Positions 1-11,912 of a stretch of 43,515 nt of DNA are shown here, piece after piece (position 1 is the stretch's first letter; each line of letters opens with the position of its first letter). Origin of the DNA: Bimuria novae-zelandiae CBS 107.79 (lineage: Eukaryota; Ascomycota; Dothideomycetes; Pleosporales; Didymosphaeriaceae); assembly GCA_010015655.1 (NCBI GenBank), contig ML976747.1, positions 173,705-217,219 of the forward strand. The letters are read 5' to 3'. The notes under the pieces were generated by a model. It ran no database searches. It saw nothing but the letters and a program-made list of their open reading frames with translations, and was not told the origin of the DNA. The position numbers and the translations under genes were made by a program.

Positions 1-470
1 TATTAACATGACCCAACATCCTTAGGAGCAGCCTCGGTACTCGGCTGCGTAGCATATAGTAGATGAAACATTAATGCGTTGTTACAATCACGAACCCCAC
101 AAGAACAAAGGGACTAGACAATTACGCCAAGAGGGTTATTGTTGATAAAATAACTAGAGCGGAGGAACACAAGGAAGCGCGAGGCAGCTTAGGTTAGTAA
201 TTACGTAATAAAGTCCCGCATAAGCGAGAAGTCTCGCATAAGGTTAGGACTACGAGTAGTTACAGGTAACTCCACCATAATTTTAGCTTAGCTAATTTTA
301 ATTAGTTAAGTTAACTACACTAAACGATAACCTAACTAACCTAAAATCCTCTTACTTAACCTAACTAACTAAACCTAAATATTATAATAATACCCTCTTA
401 ATATATTAAAACAACTCCTAATAAGCGTAAGGACCCTTTTTTATAATAAATATTTAATCTAATCCTGTTC
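1..470. other. AT-rich unassigned sequence at the left edge
   Basis: No coding frame or RNA gene is visible. Between about 310 and 390 the sequence repeats loosely as TAACCTAACTAA-like words, then becomes very AT-rich. Read on the minus strand, the stretch near 400 resembles a decayed polypurine tract followed by an LTR start, so this may be the edge of another RIP-mutated retroelement. That reading is weak. Confidence 0.3.
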
Positions 471-619
471 TAGGAAGCCTATAAAGCGTATCGAGTCCTC
501 GCCTGCGCTCCCTTTGGCGCTGAGCCTTTCGAACTGGTAAAGGTACCTTGAAGGCGATCTGAACCCGTTCCTAACGTGTTTAGAATGAGAACGACTTTAT
601 CGAGATTCACCTTGGAGGG
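471..619. other. GC-normal flank of the LINE insertion with an AACNNGTT pair
   Basis: This short stretch is less AT-rich than its surroundings. It carries AACCCGTT at 562-569 and AACGTGTT at 573-580, exactly 11 bp apart. The same phased octamers recur beyond the far end of the LINE from about 15,740. I infer that 471-633 and 15,690-17,200 were one continuous tract before the LINE inserted. No gene is evident. Confidence 0.5.
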
Positions 620-633
620 GTATATTGCAGGGT
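620..633. repeat. Putative LINE target-site duplication, 3'-side copy
   Basis: GTATATTGCAGGGT abuts the (TAC)n tail of the minus-strand LINE. It matches 15,690-15,703 exactly over 14 bp. Confidence 0.55.
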
Positions 634-1119
634 AGTAGTAGTAGTAGTATTGGTTTTACGTCCTATGTAACCTCCCAGGGGGTATGTAGACGTGCCCTGC
701 ACTTAGTAAGGGCCACTCATGCTAGTGCTATCGCTGCTATAGGAGTGGCCTCTCTTGCTACTATCCCTCTCTAGATAAGGGCGACTCAGCTGTTTAATCT
801 AGCCTTTGTGTAACAATAGTGGGAAAAGGGGTGGCCTTCTAGCTGCCCCCAGTCCTGTACAAAAGCATGCCAAGACTTATTAGAGGTAAGGAAAGATATA
901 TACACGCATATAGGTATACAAAAGAGAGAGCTAAGTCTTATATAGTAGATACCCTAGTAAGTTATAAGCAGGTAGCGTATTTACTTTACCTAAAGCGAGG
1001 GTTTACGTCCGCTTGCCTATAACGTAGTTAGCTAGTTACTTACTAACGTATACTATTATTAACACTAAGTGTAAGAAGGGTTACGTATTCTTCTAGGCTT
1101 AGCGCCCTAAGGTACTATA

Positions 1120-4100
1120 TTCCTTCTCTAGTATTTATTAGGGGATGTGTTAGGCGTTGCGGCTAATAGTTAAAGCATCGCACTATCCGTGGGCAGTGTA
1201 TAATATAGTCTAGGGCCAGGTCTACTCCACAGGTGCACGTAAGGGTCTCCTCATCATGCTTAAACTTCCTATAGTACTAGGCGTAGTTGCCGTGTCTTGT
1301 CCTTATGGATAGGAGCTTGGCCAGGGCGGGGCGTGTAAGCTTCAGCTCCGGCGGTTGCCTGGAGGGGGTGTATGCTAGGCCCCACTAGTTATACTATATA
1401 GAGAGATTTAGTGTACGTATGCGCTACTACTCTTATTATATAGCGCGTACGTATACGCGCGCATTAGATCGTAGACCTAATATTATAGGGTTAGCTACCT
1501 TCCTTGTAAGTAGGCGTGGGTCCTTAGCTACCTTATCTACTAGCTAATTAGCTAGCTTATTGCCTTTAATGCCTATGTAGCTTAGTAACTATTAGATTTA
1601 AATATCCTAGGTATCCATAGCTTCCTAGTAGCGTATAAAGGCCCACTGGGATGACGGCGCGGGGTCTCCCCTAATACCCTAGATAACTAATATACTATCT
1701 ACACATATTTAGATCTAGCTTAGGCGGTGCGCCTAAGTCTGTAGCACGTGTTAAAGATCTCTCTAGGCCCCTACTACTTCTACGTCGAAGACGTGGGCCC
1801 GCGTGTTAAGGGAGCCTTTGCCTATATATAGTAGACTCTAGCCCTAGTACACAGCGTATTTATAGGTTACGTGGCGCTCGCCGTTTTCTGTGCGCTATTC
1901 CAAGCCGTCTAAGAACACTGTGATTATCTTAGTAGGCAGGCTTGTCTACTATTATTTAAATTCTTTAGTAGCGAGCTTTTTAGGCTTATTATTTATAGGG
2001 TCTGTTTGGCACTAGTTAGAATAGTGTAATTATAGTAGTATAGGGCGGGGTACTAGTGCGAATAGCTGTGCGAGTAGTTAAACTTTTATGTATAGGCGCT
2101 ACAGGCGTCTGGCGCCTCTTTTTTTATATGCTATAGTTAGTTGCGTGCGCGCTGCAAGCGAGTAACCTTTATTAATATAGTATAAGCGTATAGTAAATCT
2201 CGCCTTACACTCTTTAAGCGCTATAGCTGCTAAGGGAATGCCTACGTCTCTATATAGCGTAGTAGTAGGCGTAGTGCAGTAGGCGGGGACGACGCCTCTA
2301 ATTGCTATTATAAGGGCCTTTTCTAGGGCAGCGATATGCCACCTGAGTCGTGTGCTAACCTTTTGGTTCTACGTAGCTCTTATAATCTTAGGGGGCTTTG
2401 TGCGCCCTCTATACTAGGCCTTGTTTCTATATAGTAGGCGTGGTAGTACGCATGAGATTACTGCTTTGCGTAGTGAGCTGGCTAGTAGGCCGTGCTAGAT
2501 CCTAGTAAGGCTACGGATGTGCTGTGCGACTACGCGTCCTTTAGCCACGCAGGTAATAATATATATTTTAAAATTAAGCTTTTTATTAAAGTAAACACCT
2601 AGCTAGCGTAGCGCCTTATCTAGTAGTGTAGGTTAGAGGATAAGCTAATTATTAATCTAAATAGGTGGCAAATAGTTCCTTTTCTACTTAGTTAGGTGTA
2701 TTATTTCAAGTTTCTCTAGGGTAAATGCCACGTAATTAGCGTCTCCCTAGGAATTTATAGCGCCTATATCTTCTACCAGCATTTTCACGTTCTGGTCTAG
2801 GGAGTAGGATCGCCTATAGAGGCAGATATTATCTGCGTACCTAAAGCGCCTGGTAGGGTCTTGCTAAAGTAGCTCTACTAGATAAAGTGTGTATAGCACT
2901 AGTAATAGTAGTGAGCCCTGCGGCGTCCCGCACTATACTAGGTAGGGCGCTATAGTGGCTTCTCCTAATCGCACTTAGACGCGACAGTCCTGGAGGAAGT
3001 TTTTTATAATTAAAAGGGCGCTATTATGCTATCCTTAGGCCTTTATCCTATATAGAAGTTAATTTTTAAGAAGTGCGTCGAAGGCGCCTTAGACGTCTAT
3101 AGTAACTATAGTAACGTGCTGGCCGTTGGAGAAGGCGTCCTCTACGTTATATATAAAGGTGACTACTAGGTCCATAGCTAATCTCTTGGGGAGAGCCCCC
3201 CCGTGTTAGGGGCTTAGTATACCGTGTGCTATGGCAGTGCTGGCAAATCTCCTTGCTAAGATTCTCTCTAGGCCCTTATTAAGGCAGGATAGCAGGGCGA
3301 TAGGTCTCTATAATCTAGGGGAGGATTTGTCCTTTTTACCTATCTTAGGTATTATAACGACCTCTGCGACCCTCCACGCGTGGGGGAAGTAGCTAAGGGC
3401 TAGATAGCGCTAGTATAGGCTAGTAAGATACGTCTAGATATAGTGCTAGCATGCAGTGAGCATGCGGATAGTAATCCTATTTATACTAGGTAAGGTGCTT
3501 AAGACTCCTATTATGTTACGCTTAACCTCTTTAGGGGAAAGGTATAGGTCCTAGGGAAGGGCGTAATAGCCCTATAATCCTTAGACGTTAGGTTCTAGAG
3601 CCTCTAGTAGGTTATCGCTATTATTAAAATAGTAGAGTATTACTTATCTAAGTGTCTCCGCTTTCTCCTACGGGTTAGTAATATAGCGCCCCTCGTAGGC
3701 CAGCGGCGGGTCTGGTCTTATTAGCTCTAGCTTGTGCTAGCCTATAATTTAAAAGAGGTTAGAGTCCTCCTTTACGCTATTAATAGTATATTACTAGTAT
3801 TATCTCTTAGCCTTTCTTACTATAGTTAGAAAGCTGCGAGTCTCTAGGGTCTAGGTACCTATATAGCCCTATCTAGACTTAAGGTGCAGGCGCCTGGCGT
3901 TAGCGTACTTATTTATCTACTAAGGTGCCGCCTTCCTACTGTCCCTCTTTAGGTAGTTAGTTTTGCGTAGAGTATTTTAGAGTAATAAGGTTAGCGCTGC
4001 GGCGCACTCTTCTATCTAGCGTAGGTTAGAGGCCACTACTATTAAGGGTAGCTATAGTATACCTATTATAACTAGCTAGGTAAAGGGAAGAAGCTTCTTT

Positions 4101-4830
4101 CTAGGAAGCCTAAAGTAATATTATTCGTGGCTTAGTATACCTCTGCCTAGCAGTGTTATAACTAAGGTAGCGTAATTAGAGCTATAGTGTAGGTCGTCGC
4201 GCACCTCTGTCTTAGCGAAGGCAATATTAGAAAAGCTAAGGTCTAGGACGTGGCTAGCTTTATAGATAGCTCTACCAGGTTCTCTAATATAGTCTATGCC
4301 GCTAACTATAGCCTAGCGCGCAAGCTCGGCGCTGCCTTATAAGGTAGTAATACTAGGCTTAAATATATCGTGCTTAGTGTTGAAGTCTCCCCCTACTAGG
4401 CATCTTACTAGGGGGGTAAGGCCTATAACATACTCTAGGACTAGTGTGGTCTAAGGCTACCTATAGATGTTGAGGATAGAGACCCTATTAACCTAAATCC
4501 ATTATCTGTCCCTATCCTGCAGGGGCGCTATAGTTATAATATAGAGCTATACGCCTTTTAGCGTATAGATAAGGACTCTGGGTCTCTATGTCTCCCTGTG
4601 CTAGGGGTTGTCCTAGCTATTAATAGGTAGGTGTAGCTAGTAGCTTAGGTAGTTTAAGGTGCGAGTGCTAGGCCACGTGGCTGGCTCCTATATGCATACT
4701 ACGTTAATACCTTCTTAAAAAGCAAGTTCTAGGGCCGTAATATGGCTAGGCGAGCTTCGCCCTACATTTATCTAGCTAATCTATATATTACGCTCCCTAA
4801 GGGGAGTCTTTTGTCTTTATAAGGGTGTGC
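1120..4830 (-). pseudogene. LINE ORF2: endonuclease, reverse transcriptase, RNase H (RIP-degraded)
   Basis: This is the polyprotein that would nick the target and copy the LINE RNA in place. An apurinic-type endonuclease lies at about 4,780-4,100, with INVVCI.EP near the start and CLVGGDFNT further on. The reverse transcriptase (about 3,500-2,500) shows VAEVVIIPKIGK, RPIALLSCLNKGLER, TIDV.GAFDA, CGTPQGS and the catalytic-site equivalent FRYADN, where the usual ADD has become ADN. An RNase H (about 1,890-1,490) shows RAHVFDVE, CVDS and SQWAF. A Cys-rich tail lies near 1,250-1,180. In-frame stops replace Gln, Arg and Trp codons throughout, so it cannot yield a full protein. The boundaries are approximate. 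Confidence 0.8.
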
Positions 4831-4849
4831 TTAATATAAGAGATTATTC

Positions 4850-6082
4850 TTATTGCTTATACTTATATCTCTTTCTAATAAGAATAAAGCTATATAATTT
4901 TAAGGTGGCGTAACGCTACGCGCTAATATTATTACTAGATTTAGGTTCCTAGGGATATAAGTAGAGCGTTGTTGGCGAGTAGAGGGCCTTATTAACGCCT
5001 CTATTCCTAGGTTACGTTGCTTATTAGCGTTTACTAGCGTTGTTGCTGCGCCTGCTAAATGTAAGCTAGAGGCAGCGGGGGCACTATATAGGCCATTACG
5101 GAGCTTTAGTAAGCTATCCTGGGCTGTCGCGGTTGCTACCTCTATTTTGGTACCTAGGGACAGGCGATTGGCGTGCTTATAGGCCTAGTAATTAGCGCGG
5201 CGGTATATACCCATCTCCCTCCTTATTAGCCTAATAACCTGCTTGTTAACTTGGCAAGACGCTACCAGGTAGTTAATGTGCCTTACCTAATATAGGCTAA
5301 GATAGTTAGCGCACTGCACTAGATAGGTGCATCCTAAGCCTAGGGGGCCTATATAGTCCTCTTATTTCTTACTATAGTTGTTACAGCGGGGGAGGCGCAC
5401 GCATTTTAGTAGGTTATAGTAGCCCTAGTAGCCTAGGTCGTGTCGTTATATAGCTAGGGTCTTAGTAATCTCCCTTAAGGCGCTACTATTGCCTAGGAGC
5501 CTAAATTATCGCACTTTCTTTATAAAGGAGATAATCTAGGTAATAGTTCTGTCTTTATTAGCGCCATGCCTTAACTGTCTATAGTTAGCAGGCAGTAAGC
5601 CTGTCTATATAGCTACCTTATTCTCTATTATATTGTGTGTAACTGGCACCTTCGGGCCTAGCAAGGATCGGTACGCGCTAGGGACGTTAGGTATAGTATA
5701 GTTAAACTATTTCTATAGTAGCTTAGCTATGCTACCTCCTATAGCGCTTATTATTAAATCTTTCTTTCCTTATTCTATAAGGCTGTCTCTTGTCTTGTTA
5801 TTAGCGGGGGTGACGGCCTATCCTGTCCTAGTCTTTAAGGCGCTAGGTATGGCGCTAAGGTTAAGGCCCAGCGTGTCGCAAATGGCCTTTCTAATTATAT
5901 ATAGTAAGCTCTATAAGAGCCGCTTTAGCGCAGGCACGGTGATAAGAATCCTAGGGTCCTTAGTGTTACTTTAACTATAGTAAGTGTATTTATTAGCAGT
6001 AGCCTTAGTGCTGCTCTAGTTACTACTAGAGGTAGTGTACCCTATACTTAAGGGGTTCGCGCTGGCAGCTACGTTTACCTAT
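4850..6082 (-). pseudogene. LINE ORF1 (gag-like), C-terminal two-thirds
   Basis: This is the nucleic-acid-binding partner protein of the LINE. Reading left-ward, it contains DPRILITVPA, IRKAICDTLGL and WAVTPAN-like blocks (the Trp is a stop here) at about 5,960-5,780. A CCHC zinc-knuckle region follows at about 5,410-5,230 (CNNY..K, GPLGLGCT, VQCANYL, HINYLVA) and ends in a basic stretch with YKHANR. Several knuckle Cys and His codons have mutated to Tyr, as TGT-to-TAT and CAC-to-TAC changes would give. The frame runs up to the copia insertion, and the N-terminal part lies beyond both nested elements at 15,133-15,551. Confidence 0.7.
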
Positions 6083-6089
6083 GTTTTTA

Positions 6090-6285
6090 TGAACCAATAA
6101 CTAAAAATGTATATCCCCCTCTGCCACTAGAGGTAAGCTATCTCCTATATACCCAGGCGCAAACATCCTAGATAACTGGTAAATAGCAAACAAAAGGAAA
6201 ATAAGCCATCAGCTCGGTGGCAAACATTAAAAACAAATAAAAGGAAAATAAGCCATTAGCTTAGTGGCAAATATTAAACCTTATA
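6090..6285 (-). repeat. Copia-1 3' LTR
   Basis: 196 bp, same length as the copy at 11,465-11,660. The inner end reads CCTTATA where the other copy reads CCTCACA, two C-to-T changes consistent with RIP. Confidence 0.9.
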
Positions 6286-6391
6286 CACCCCCTTCCACCT
6301 CCCACATGCTGGAGGGGCGATCGCCCCGTATATAAAGCCATAGACGTACCCGCAAAAGTGGCTATCGCTAGATTTTATAGTGTTAAGCTTT

Positions 6392-9300
6392 TTACTTAAC
6401 GTTTTTCCCGACAAATCGTCCACGGAGATCCACGAGATAGAGCTGCCTTACAAACTCCGCATGTTTCTGCTTTAAGAGTAACTTCGTAAGCCCGTTTGCT
6501 AGCATCTTAGTTATTAGCACCTATTTTATATAGAGTTGTCCTACCTCTACTTCTTAACGGATCTATATTTAGTGTATATCCACGTGTTTAATGCTTATTT
6601 TTAGGCAGTCTTCCTGTTTATTAATAATGCCTACTATCTGCTAGTTATCACATATAATAACCAGCGTCTTATTTAGCTTAAAACTAATCCCCTTAAAAAA
6701 GCGCAACTATTCCTAAAGTTATAATCTAGTAGTTAATAGAGTAAGTAGCTTTATCTTTATTATTAACTTGCTAACGGTCCTTTACACCGTAGATCTCTAA
6801 TTAACTAGCAAATTATATAGTAAGAAGAGATAGCTATAGCTACTCTAGCGCGTCTCTATAACGTCCGCATACAACGCGTCTAATACTTTATAAAAGACGG
6901 GATTAAGGTTACCTCTAGCGAGGATTTTGGTGGCGCCGTTGCCGTCGTTACTACTGCCCTGGAGAGCGTAGTACTTTGTTACTAGGAGATAGACCTATAC
7001 CTTAAGTGCGTACTGTACATGCAACTGCCCAGGATTAGTAAAGTAATATGCCAAAATAATATGTAAGCGCGCAATATCTAGACGCGTCTAGTAAGTAATA
7101 TATGCTAAGCTACTAACTAATTACTAATAATACGTCCGTCGTTCGGCATTAGGCTCCTCTATAGAAGCCTGTAAGTTGTTTGCGTATTATAGTAATAGAG
7201 CCTTCAGCGTCTTGCCCTCTAGCTTTACATTAAATTAATAAGCAACCTTATTAATATACTTATCCTATAATAACTAAATCTTGCGCTGCTTCCTGTCTCG
7301 AAGTACTCGTACGCCTAAGAACTATATAAGTTCTCTTATTATCTTTAAGTTATAGTGTTTAACAAGCTTACTAGCAATGCTGTCGAACAAGCGTTAGTTA
7401 TTATAATAGTAGGCAATTATAATATTATTAACAAAGATAAACAATATAAGGTAATTGTTTATATACAAGCATAGGAACCCTGGGACACGCTTAAGGCCTA
7501 ATTTCTCGACTATGCAATAGAAATCTTTGTGCTAGAGCAGTGCTGACTCCTTTAAACTATATAGAGCGCGCAAGACCTCTAGGAACTCGCTATCGTTGCT
7601 AAAGACGTCTAGGGTCTCTACTAAGAGCTTGCGATTAAGTAGGGCGTTTAAGAAAGTATTAGGCGCGTTATACTACCAAAGCTCTAGGTTAAACTTATTA
7701 GCGATCACTAGTAGGGCCTAAAAACTTCGTGCTACTAGCGTTGCTGCGTAAGTGTCTCTATACTACTTCTTAAAGTCTCCTCGTATAACAAGCCGCGCCT
7801 TAAACTTGTAAAGATAGCTGTCCTCGTTAAACTTATAATTAAATACCTACATAAGCGGGAGTACCTTAATACCTTGCTTAGCCGCCATCTTTCTAGTTAT
7901 CTTTGTCTTACAGAAACAGCCCTTGTCCCACACCTAGTAATACTCTTATCGAATGGCCTCTATAAATTGCTTGCCAAATCGGTGATACTTTAGCTAGTGT
8001 ATAGACTTTAGTTTAGGCGGTAATTGGCTCCTGTAAAGTTACTAGTTATTAAAAAAGCTAAATTCGCTATTTTAGCCTTACTTAACGTTTATTAAAGTTA
8101 TAAAAGTATAGAGATATTCGTTAACGCGCCTAGCGCTAAAAATCGCCGCATGTGACTAAGGATTATTGCGGTTCGTTAGCCTACGCTTACGCCTGCCTAA
8201 AACGATATTTTCCTTTAAAAAATTAAGATTTTAACGCTAAGGAGCATTGTTCGTATGCCTGTTAGGCATATAGTCTAGTATTTTAGTCGTAGAATAGTTT
8301 ATAACTAGTTACTAAGTAGGTAAAGGTGGTGTTAAGTGCGCGTTAAAAAATTAAGTGTCTCTATTTTCTTGTGCTAAGACTCTTTCCCTTAACACTAAAT
8401 CCTCCTTACCCCCGAGCTACTGCTGTAATTAAGTCTTATCTTACTCTAATTTATTTTTTAGCGTTTGAATTTATTCGTCCAGAATAACGTTGTCGCCTCG
8501 ATTATCCAGATTTCTAGCTACTAGGCATGATATATCACAAAATAGAGCGTCTACTATACGCTATATCTCTTTAACTTACTTAGCAATTGCGAAAGCCTTC
8601 TTATCCACTCTATGCTTAACTTAGGAGAGAACTCCCTTGTTAGACGTAGTTAATTACTAGAGTAATGTACGCGCTCGCGCTTATCGGGTTGTTAGTAAGT
8701 TCTCTACTTTAATATTATCTTTATTTAGCATCTCTAGCATATCTAATAGCTTAATAGATCTTACAATAGCTTGCGCGTTATACCTATCTTTACTACCTTT
8801 ATAAAAATAACTTAGGTTAAAAACAACGTCTCTTACGCGAACAACTTGGTCCTTTGTTAGTAGCCAAATCCTAAAGATATTAGTTAAATCATACCCCATA
8901 AGATGGCTAATAAAAGCCCTGGACTGCGTCTTTGCAGCCTTTGGCAGGTGTTTATTTAATACGTATGCTTAATAACTAATAGGCCGCATGTAGGAGACGA
9001 TAGGCTTGTATCTCTAGACAATCTTATACAGAGTTTTTTAGCCTAACGACCTCGTTAGCGTACGGTTAAGTAAGTACCCTACTGTCTTGTACATCTCGTT
9101 CGCCAGCTTCTTAGGTAAGTTAGCCTGCAACGTTAGCGCTCTCGCCCTTATGCTAAGCGTCTTTCTAGCTATTTTAGCGCTACTATTCTACTCTAGTGTG
9201 TTTAATACCCGCAGCTCTAAGCGTATTCCTAATTTATTATAAAGACTCTTAAACCCGAATCCTTTCTTATTGTTGGCTTTTATAATAATTACGTCGCAAT

Positions 9301-11347
9301 TAAACTACCTCTAGATCTGCTAAATTACGCTAAGTAGCCAGGGACGCAACTCTCTAGCGTTTCTTATTCTAGTTATTTCTACCTTGTTCTTTTTAGAGTA
9401 CTCGTCCACCGCATAAGCAGCGTACCTGTCGCGATTATAGTAAAGCTTTCCGTGCTCGCGGATTTATAAATCGTCGATAGTAATATAATAAAACGGGCGC
9501 TTTGCTATGTCTACTAGCGCACGCCTAAACAGCTGCTACGTGAGCTTTGCCTCGTGGTAAACCTGGTAATTAAGGTCCTGTTACTTAACGTCCGTCACTT
9601 TAACGCCAACTATATTATCTTGTAAGTGTTAGATTACCTCTCTTAATAGATAACCTTATATAGCATAAGCAAGCTTCGCGCTAAGTTTCTAAGTAGGTTT
9701 TAGTATCCTTAATAGCGCTATTCTTGTTATAAAGGTAGATAATATTGGCTTCTTTAGTCGCTTGCTTGTCTTAACGTTAAGCAACTAGTAGCCCCGCCGG
9801 TACTCTAAATAAGTAATTACCCCTAAGCTCCTATATAAAACGTTTCTACCAGAGTTAAAGTAAATGCCTACATCACGACAGCGGCCCAGGCCCATAACGC
9901 TTATTAAGAAACCTAGTATAAAAGCGACGTAAGTAAGTGCTAAACTCTTAACACCAAACGCCGTATAGACAGAGAGGCTAACTTTACCCTAGGCTTCTAC
10001 TAGAATATAACTTACTTTAGTAGTAATAGTCCTGCTATCGTGCTCCTTACGTTGCCTTTCCTAGCCTACTTAGTCCTCTAAGTTAATAATATAAGTATTA
10101 CTACCTAGGTCCAAAATCTAGTAGTCCTATAAACCGTCACCCTCTGCAATAGCTGCGACTTCGAGATCTCTAGACGGTGGAGAGTTATCATCTATAAGGA
10201 TAGCCTCTGCTGTAAAATTAGCCGTATAAGTGGCTAGAGTAGTAGGAGCTTTGCCGTTGTCCGCTATAATTGTCTCCTTAATGTCTATGTTATTGCGCTT
10301 ACGCTATTTACCTAGGTACTCCTCTACCTTCTCTTTTAAGCCAGCGTTGTCCTTATAAGCCTTCTTAATACGCTCTTATATAGACTTCTTATCCTTAAAG
10401 TCTACGCGCCTGCCTTTAGCATATAGGTTAAGGTAATAGTAGTTCTCCTACTAGTGGCGAAATCTACATAAGTAGCTCTTGCCCTTATCGTTAGAGCTAT
10501 CCTTATCTAACTCTTAGATAGTCTTTGCTACTTAAAGCTCTCTTGCTATTACCGTAAGTTAAAGGGCCCTAGGTTAAGTTATCTATAAGTAGTCCTTATA
10601 CGTCGCAATCTCGTCTTCTAATAATAGAGCAGTCGTCTAGCTAGTACGCTATTACTTAAGATAACTTGCTAGCGCAGGCGCTCTATACTCTAGATTTACT
10701 ACCTTAATAGCTACTAGAAAATCCTCTACTAATTAGTTATCTACGATGTTTAATAGCGAAACCGTATGCGCCTGCCTCGTCACGTTAAGCTAGTTCCTTA
10801 GCTAAATCTCTATACTCTTGTCCCTTAGTAGCACGCATAACTAGCGATACTTCTTTTTTAGTTTGCGCTTAATTACGGTTATTATAAGTAATAAGTAGGC
10901 CTTAAAGGTAACTAGATATTTATAAGTAGTATTCTTGCTTTATAATAAGTATAGGTTACGTTAATATATAGTGCGCGCTATCTTAGAGTTAAAGAGAGTA
11001 AGCGCTCTTTACTAACGCTTAAATACTAGAAGATCTTACTTATACCTCTAATATAAGAATTAGTAGCGCGCAAACCCTTTATTATTAAGATCTTACTTAG
11101 TATAATTTACTAGTATAGGGATTAGTTTCCTATTTGCCCCTGCGCGTAGTAACGCGTCTTTTAGCTCTAGCGGAGTAGGCGCTATTAATTGCTTTAAATC
11201 TGCCTCCGGCACGTTAGGATCTACATACTCCTATAGTCTATGCTATTGCGCTATATCTTTACGCAAAAATAACCAAGCTTACCAGTTCTTAGGCGTCTTA
11301 AGGATCACTCCCATCGCTCGGGATGCTGCCTGTAATTCGGCCGTCAT
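6392..11347 (-). pseudogene. Copia-1 gag-pol (1,652-codon frame with RIP-type stops)
   Basis: This is the Gag-Pol polyprotein of a copia element. The frame opens at an ATG at 11,347 (MTAELQAASRAMG) and closes at a TAA at 6,394-6,392 after FVRQLYLVDLRGRF. That is exactly 1,652 codons, and the segments I checked all share the frame. Gag lies at the right end. The region after integrase shows GYDLTNIFRIW and RVRDVVF at about 8,900-8,800, a standard copia spacer motif. The reverse transcriptase at about 8,000-7,200 shows YNAPNTFLNA, LRALYSLKE, PGFLCLYINN and IFVNNIIIAYY, where the YVDD-type catalytic Asp pair has become Asn-Asn. RNase H follows towards 6,500. Damage is substitution only: stops and Asp-to-Asn changes without net frameshifts. 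Confidence 0.85.
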
Positions 11348-11451
11348 CGTGATTGTATGGAGAGGGCAAATAAATAGTATGTGTGAAAGATTAGACGACT
11401 AAGAGCGATTACTAACTGCAATAGCTAAGTTGCCCGATAAAACACTATGCC

Positions 11452-11463
11452 GGGCTCATAACT
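11452..11463 (-). promoter_or_regulatory. Copia-1 primer-binding site
   Basis: Directly after the 5' LTR the coding strand reads AGTTATGAGCCC. Its complement GGGCTCATAAC is the anticodon-arm sequence of eukaryotic initiator tRNA-Met. Priming from a half tRNA-Met is established for many copia-type elements, so this fits the family. Confidence 0.7.
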
Positions 11464-11464
11464 G

Positions 11465-11660
11465 TGAACCAATAACTAAAAATGCATATCCCCCTCTGCC
11501 ACTAGAGGTAAGCTATCTCCTATATACCCAGGCGCAAACATCCTAGATAACTGGCAAACAGCAAACAAAAGGAAAATAAGCCATCAGCTTGGTGGCAAAC
11601 ATCAAAAACAAATAAAAGAAAAATAAGCCATCAGCTTAGTGGCAAACATTAAACCTCACA
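11465..11660 (-). repeat. Copia-1 5' LTR
   Basis: 196 bp, and the less mutated of the pair. On the coding strand it runs from TGTGAGG to TTGGTTCA. Confidence 0.9.
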
Positions 11661-11724
11661 GTTTTTAGCCCCGCAGCCCTACTACGATTGCAACTACTAT
11701 TACTAGTACTAGTACTAGTGTTAT
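11661..11724 (-). other. LINE ORF1 sliver between the copia and Tc1-like insertions
   Basis: Only 64 bp of LINE sequence separates the copia element from the Tc1-like element. It contains a short ACTAGT-rich simple repeat at about 11,695-11,720. It does not separately encode anything I recognise. Confidence 0.45.
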
Positions 11725-11830
11725 AACGCTTTACAAAAGACCGTCCCGACCCACTTGGGGCGAGTTTCTGAGTGGCTGCACGCTTTTTAGGTAATTGCTT
11801 CCCCGCTTTTATCGCCCTACACCTAAAATT
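11725..11830 (+). repeat. Left terminal inverted repeat of the Tc1-like element
   Basis: About 30 bp match the right end with one or two transitions. An unmatched spacer follows, then AGGTAATTGCTTCCCC, which again matches. Confidence 0.75.
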
Positions 11831-11912
11831 ATATAAGAGACGATGTAATACAGGAAAATCAACTTTCTACGAGGTGTATAAAGGCAGTCAGTTGCCGTGT
11901 AGTGAATGTATC

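Larger units (their letters stand above)
6090..11660 (-). mobile_element. Copia-1: Ty1/copia LTR retrotransposon nested in the LINE
   Basis: This 5.57-kb element has two 196-bp LTRs that differ at a modest number of sites, mostly transitions. On the plus strand the LTR begins TGAACCAATAAC and ends CCTCACA (CCTTATA in the left copy). The 7-bp word GTTTTTA sits flush outside both ends, at 6,083-6,089 and 11,661-11,667. A purine-rich tract on the minus strand (complement of 6,286-6,305) lies next to the 3' LTR. A primer site complementary to initiator tRNA-Met lies next to the 5' LTR. One reading frame of 1,652 codons spans almost the whole interior. The insertion lies within LINE ORF1 and is therefore younger than the LINE. 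Confidence 0.9.

Noticed and set aside
310..390. TAACCTAACTAACC-type words resembling telomere repeats
   Set aside because: Units are irregular (CCTAACTAA), never a run of CCCTAA, and lie in general AT-rich decayed sequence.
632..649. GTAGTAGTAG microsatellite as an independent repeat
   Set aside because: Its position next to the duplication and at the 3' end of the LINE is explained by the LINE tail.
5729..5974. 81-codon plus-strand open frame with hydrophobic product
   Set aside because: It lies antisense to LINE ORF1, whose motifs (DPRILITVPA, IRKAICDTLGL) are clear on minus; it is a shadow.
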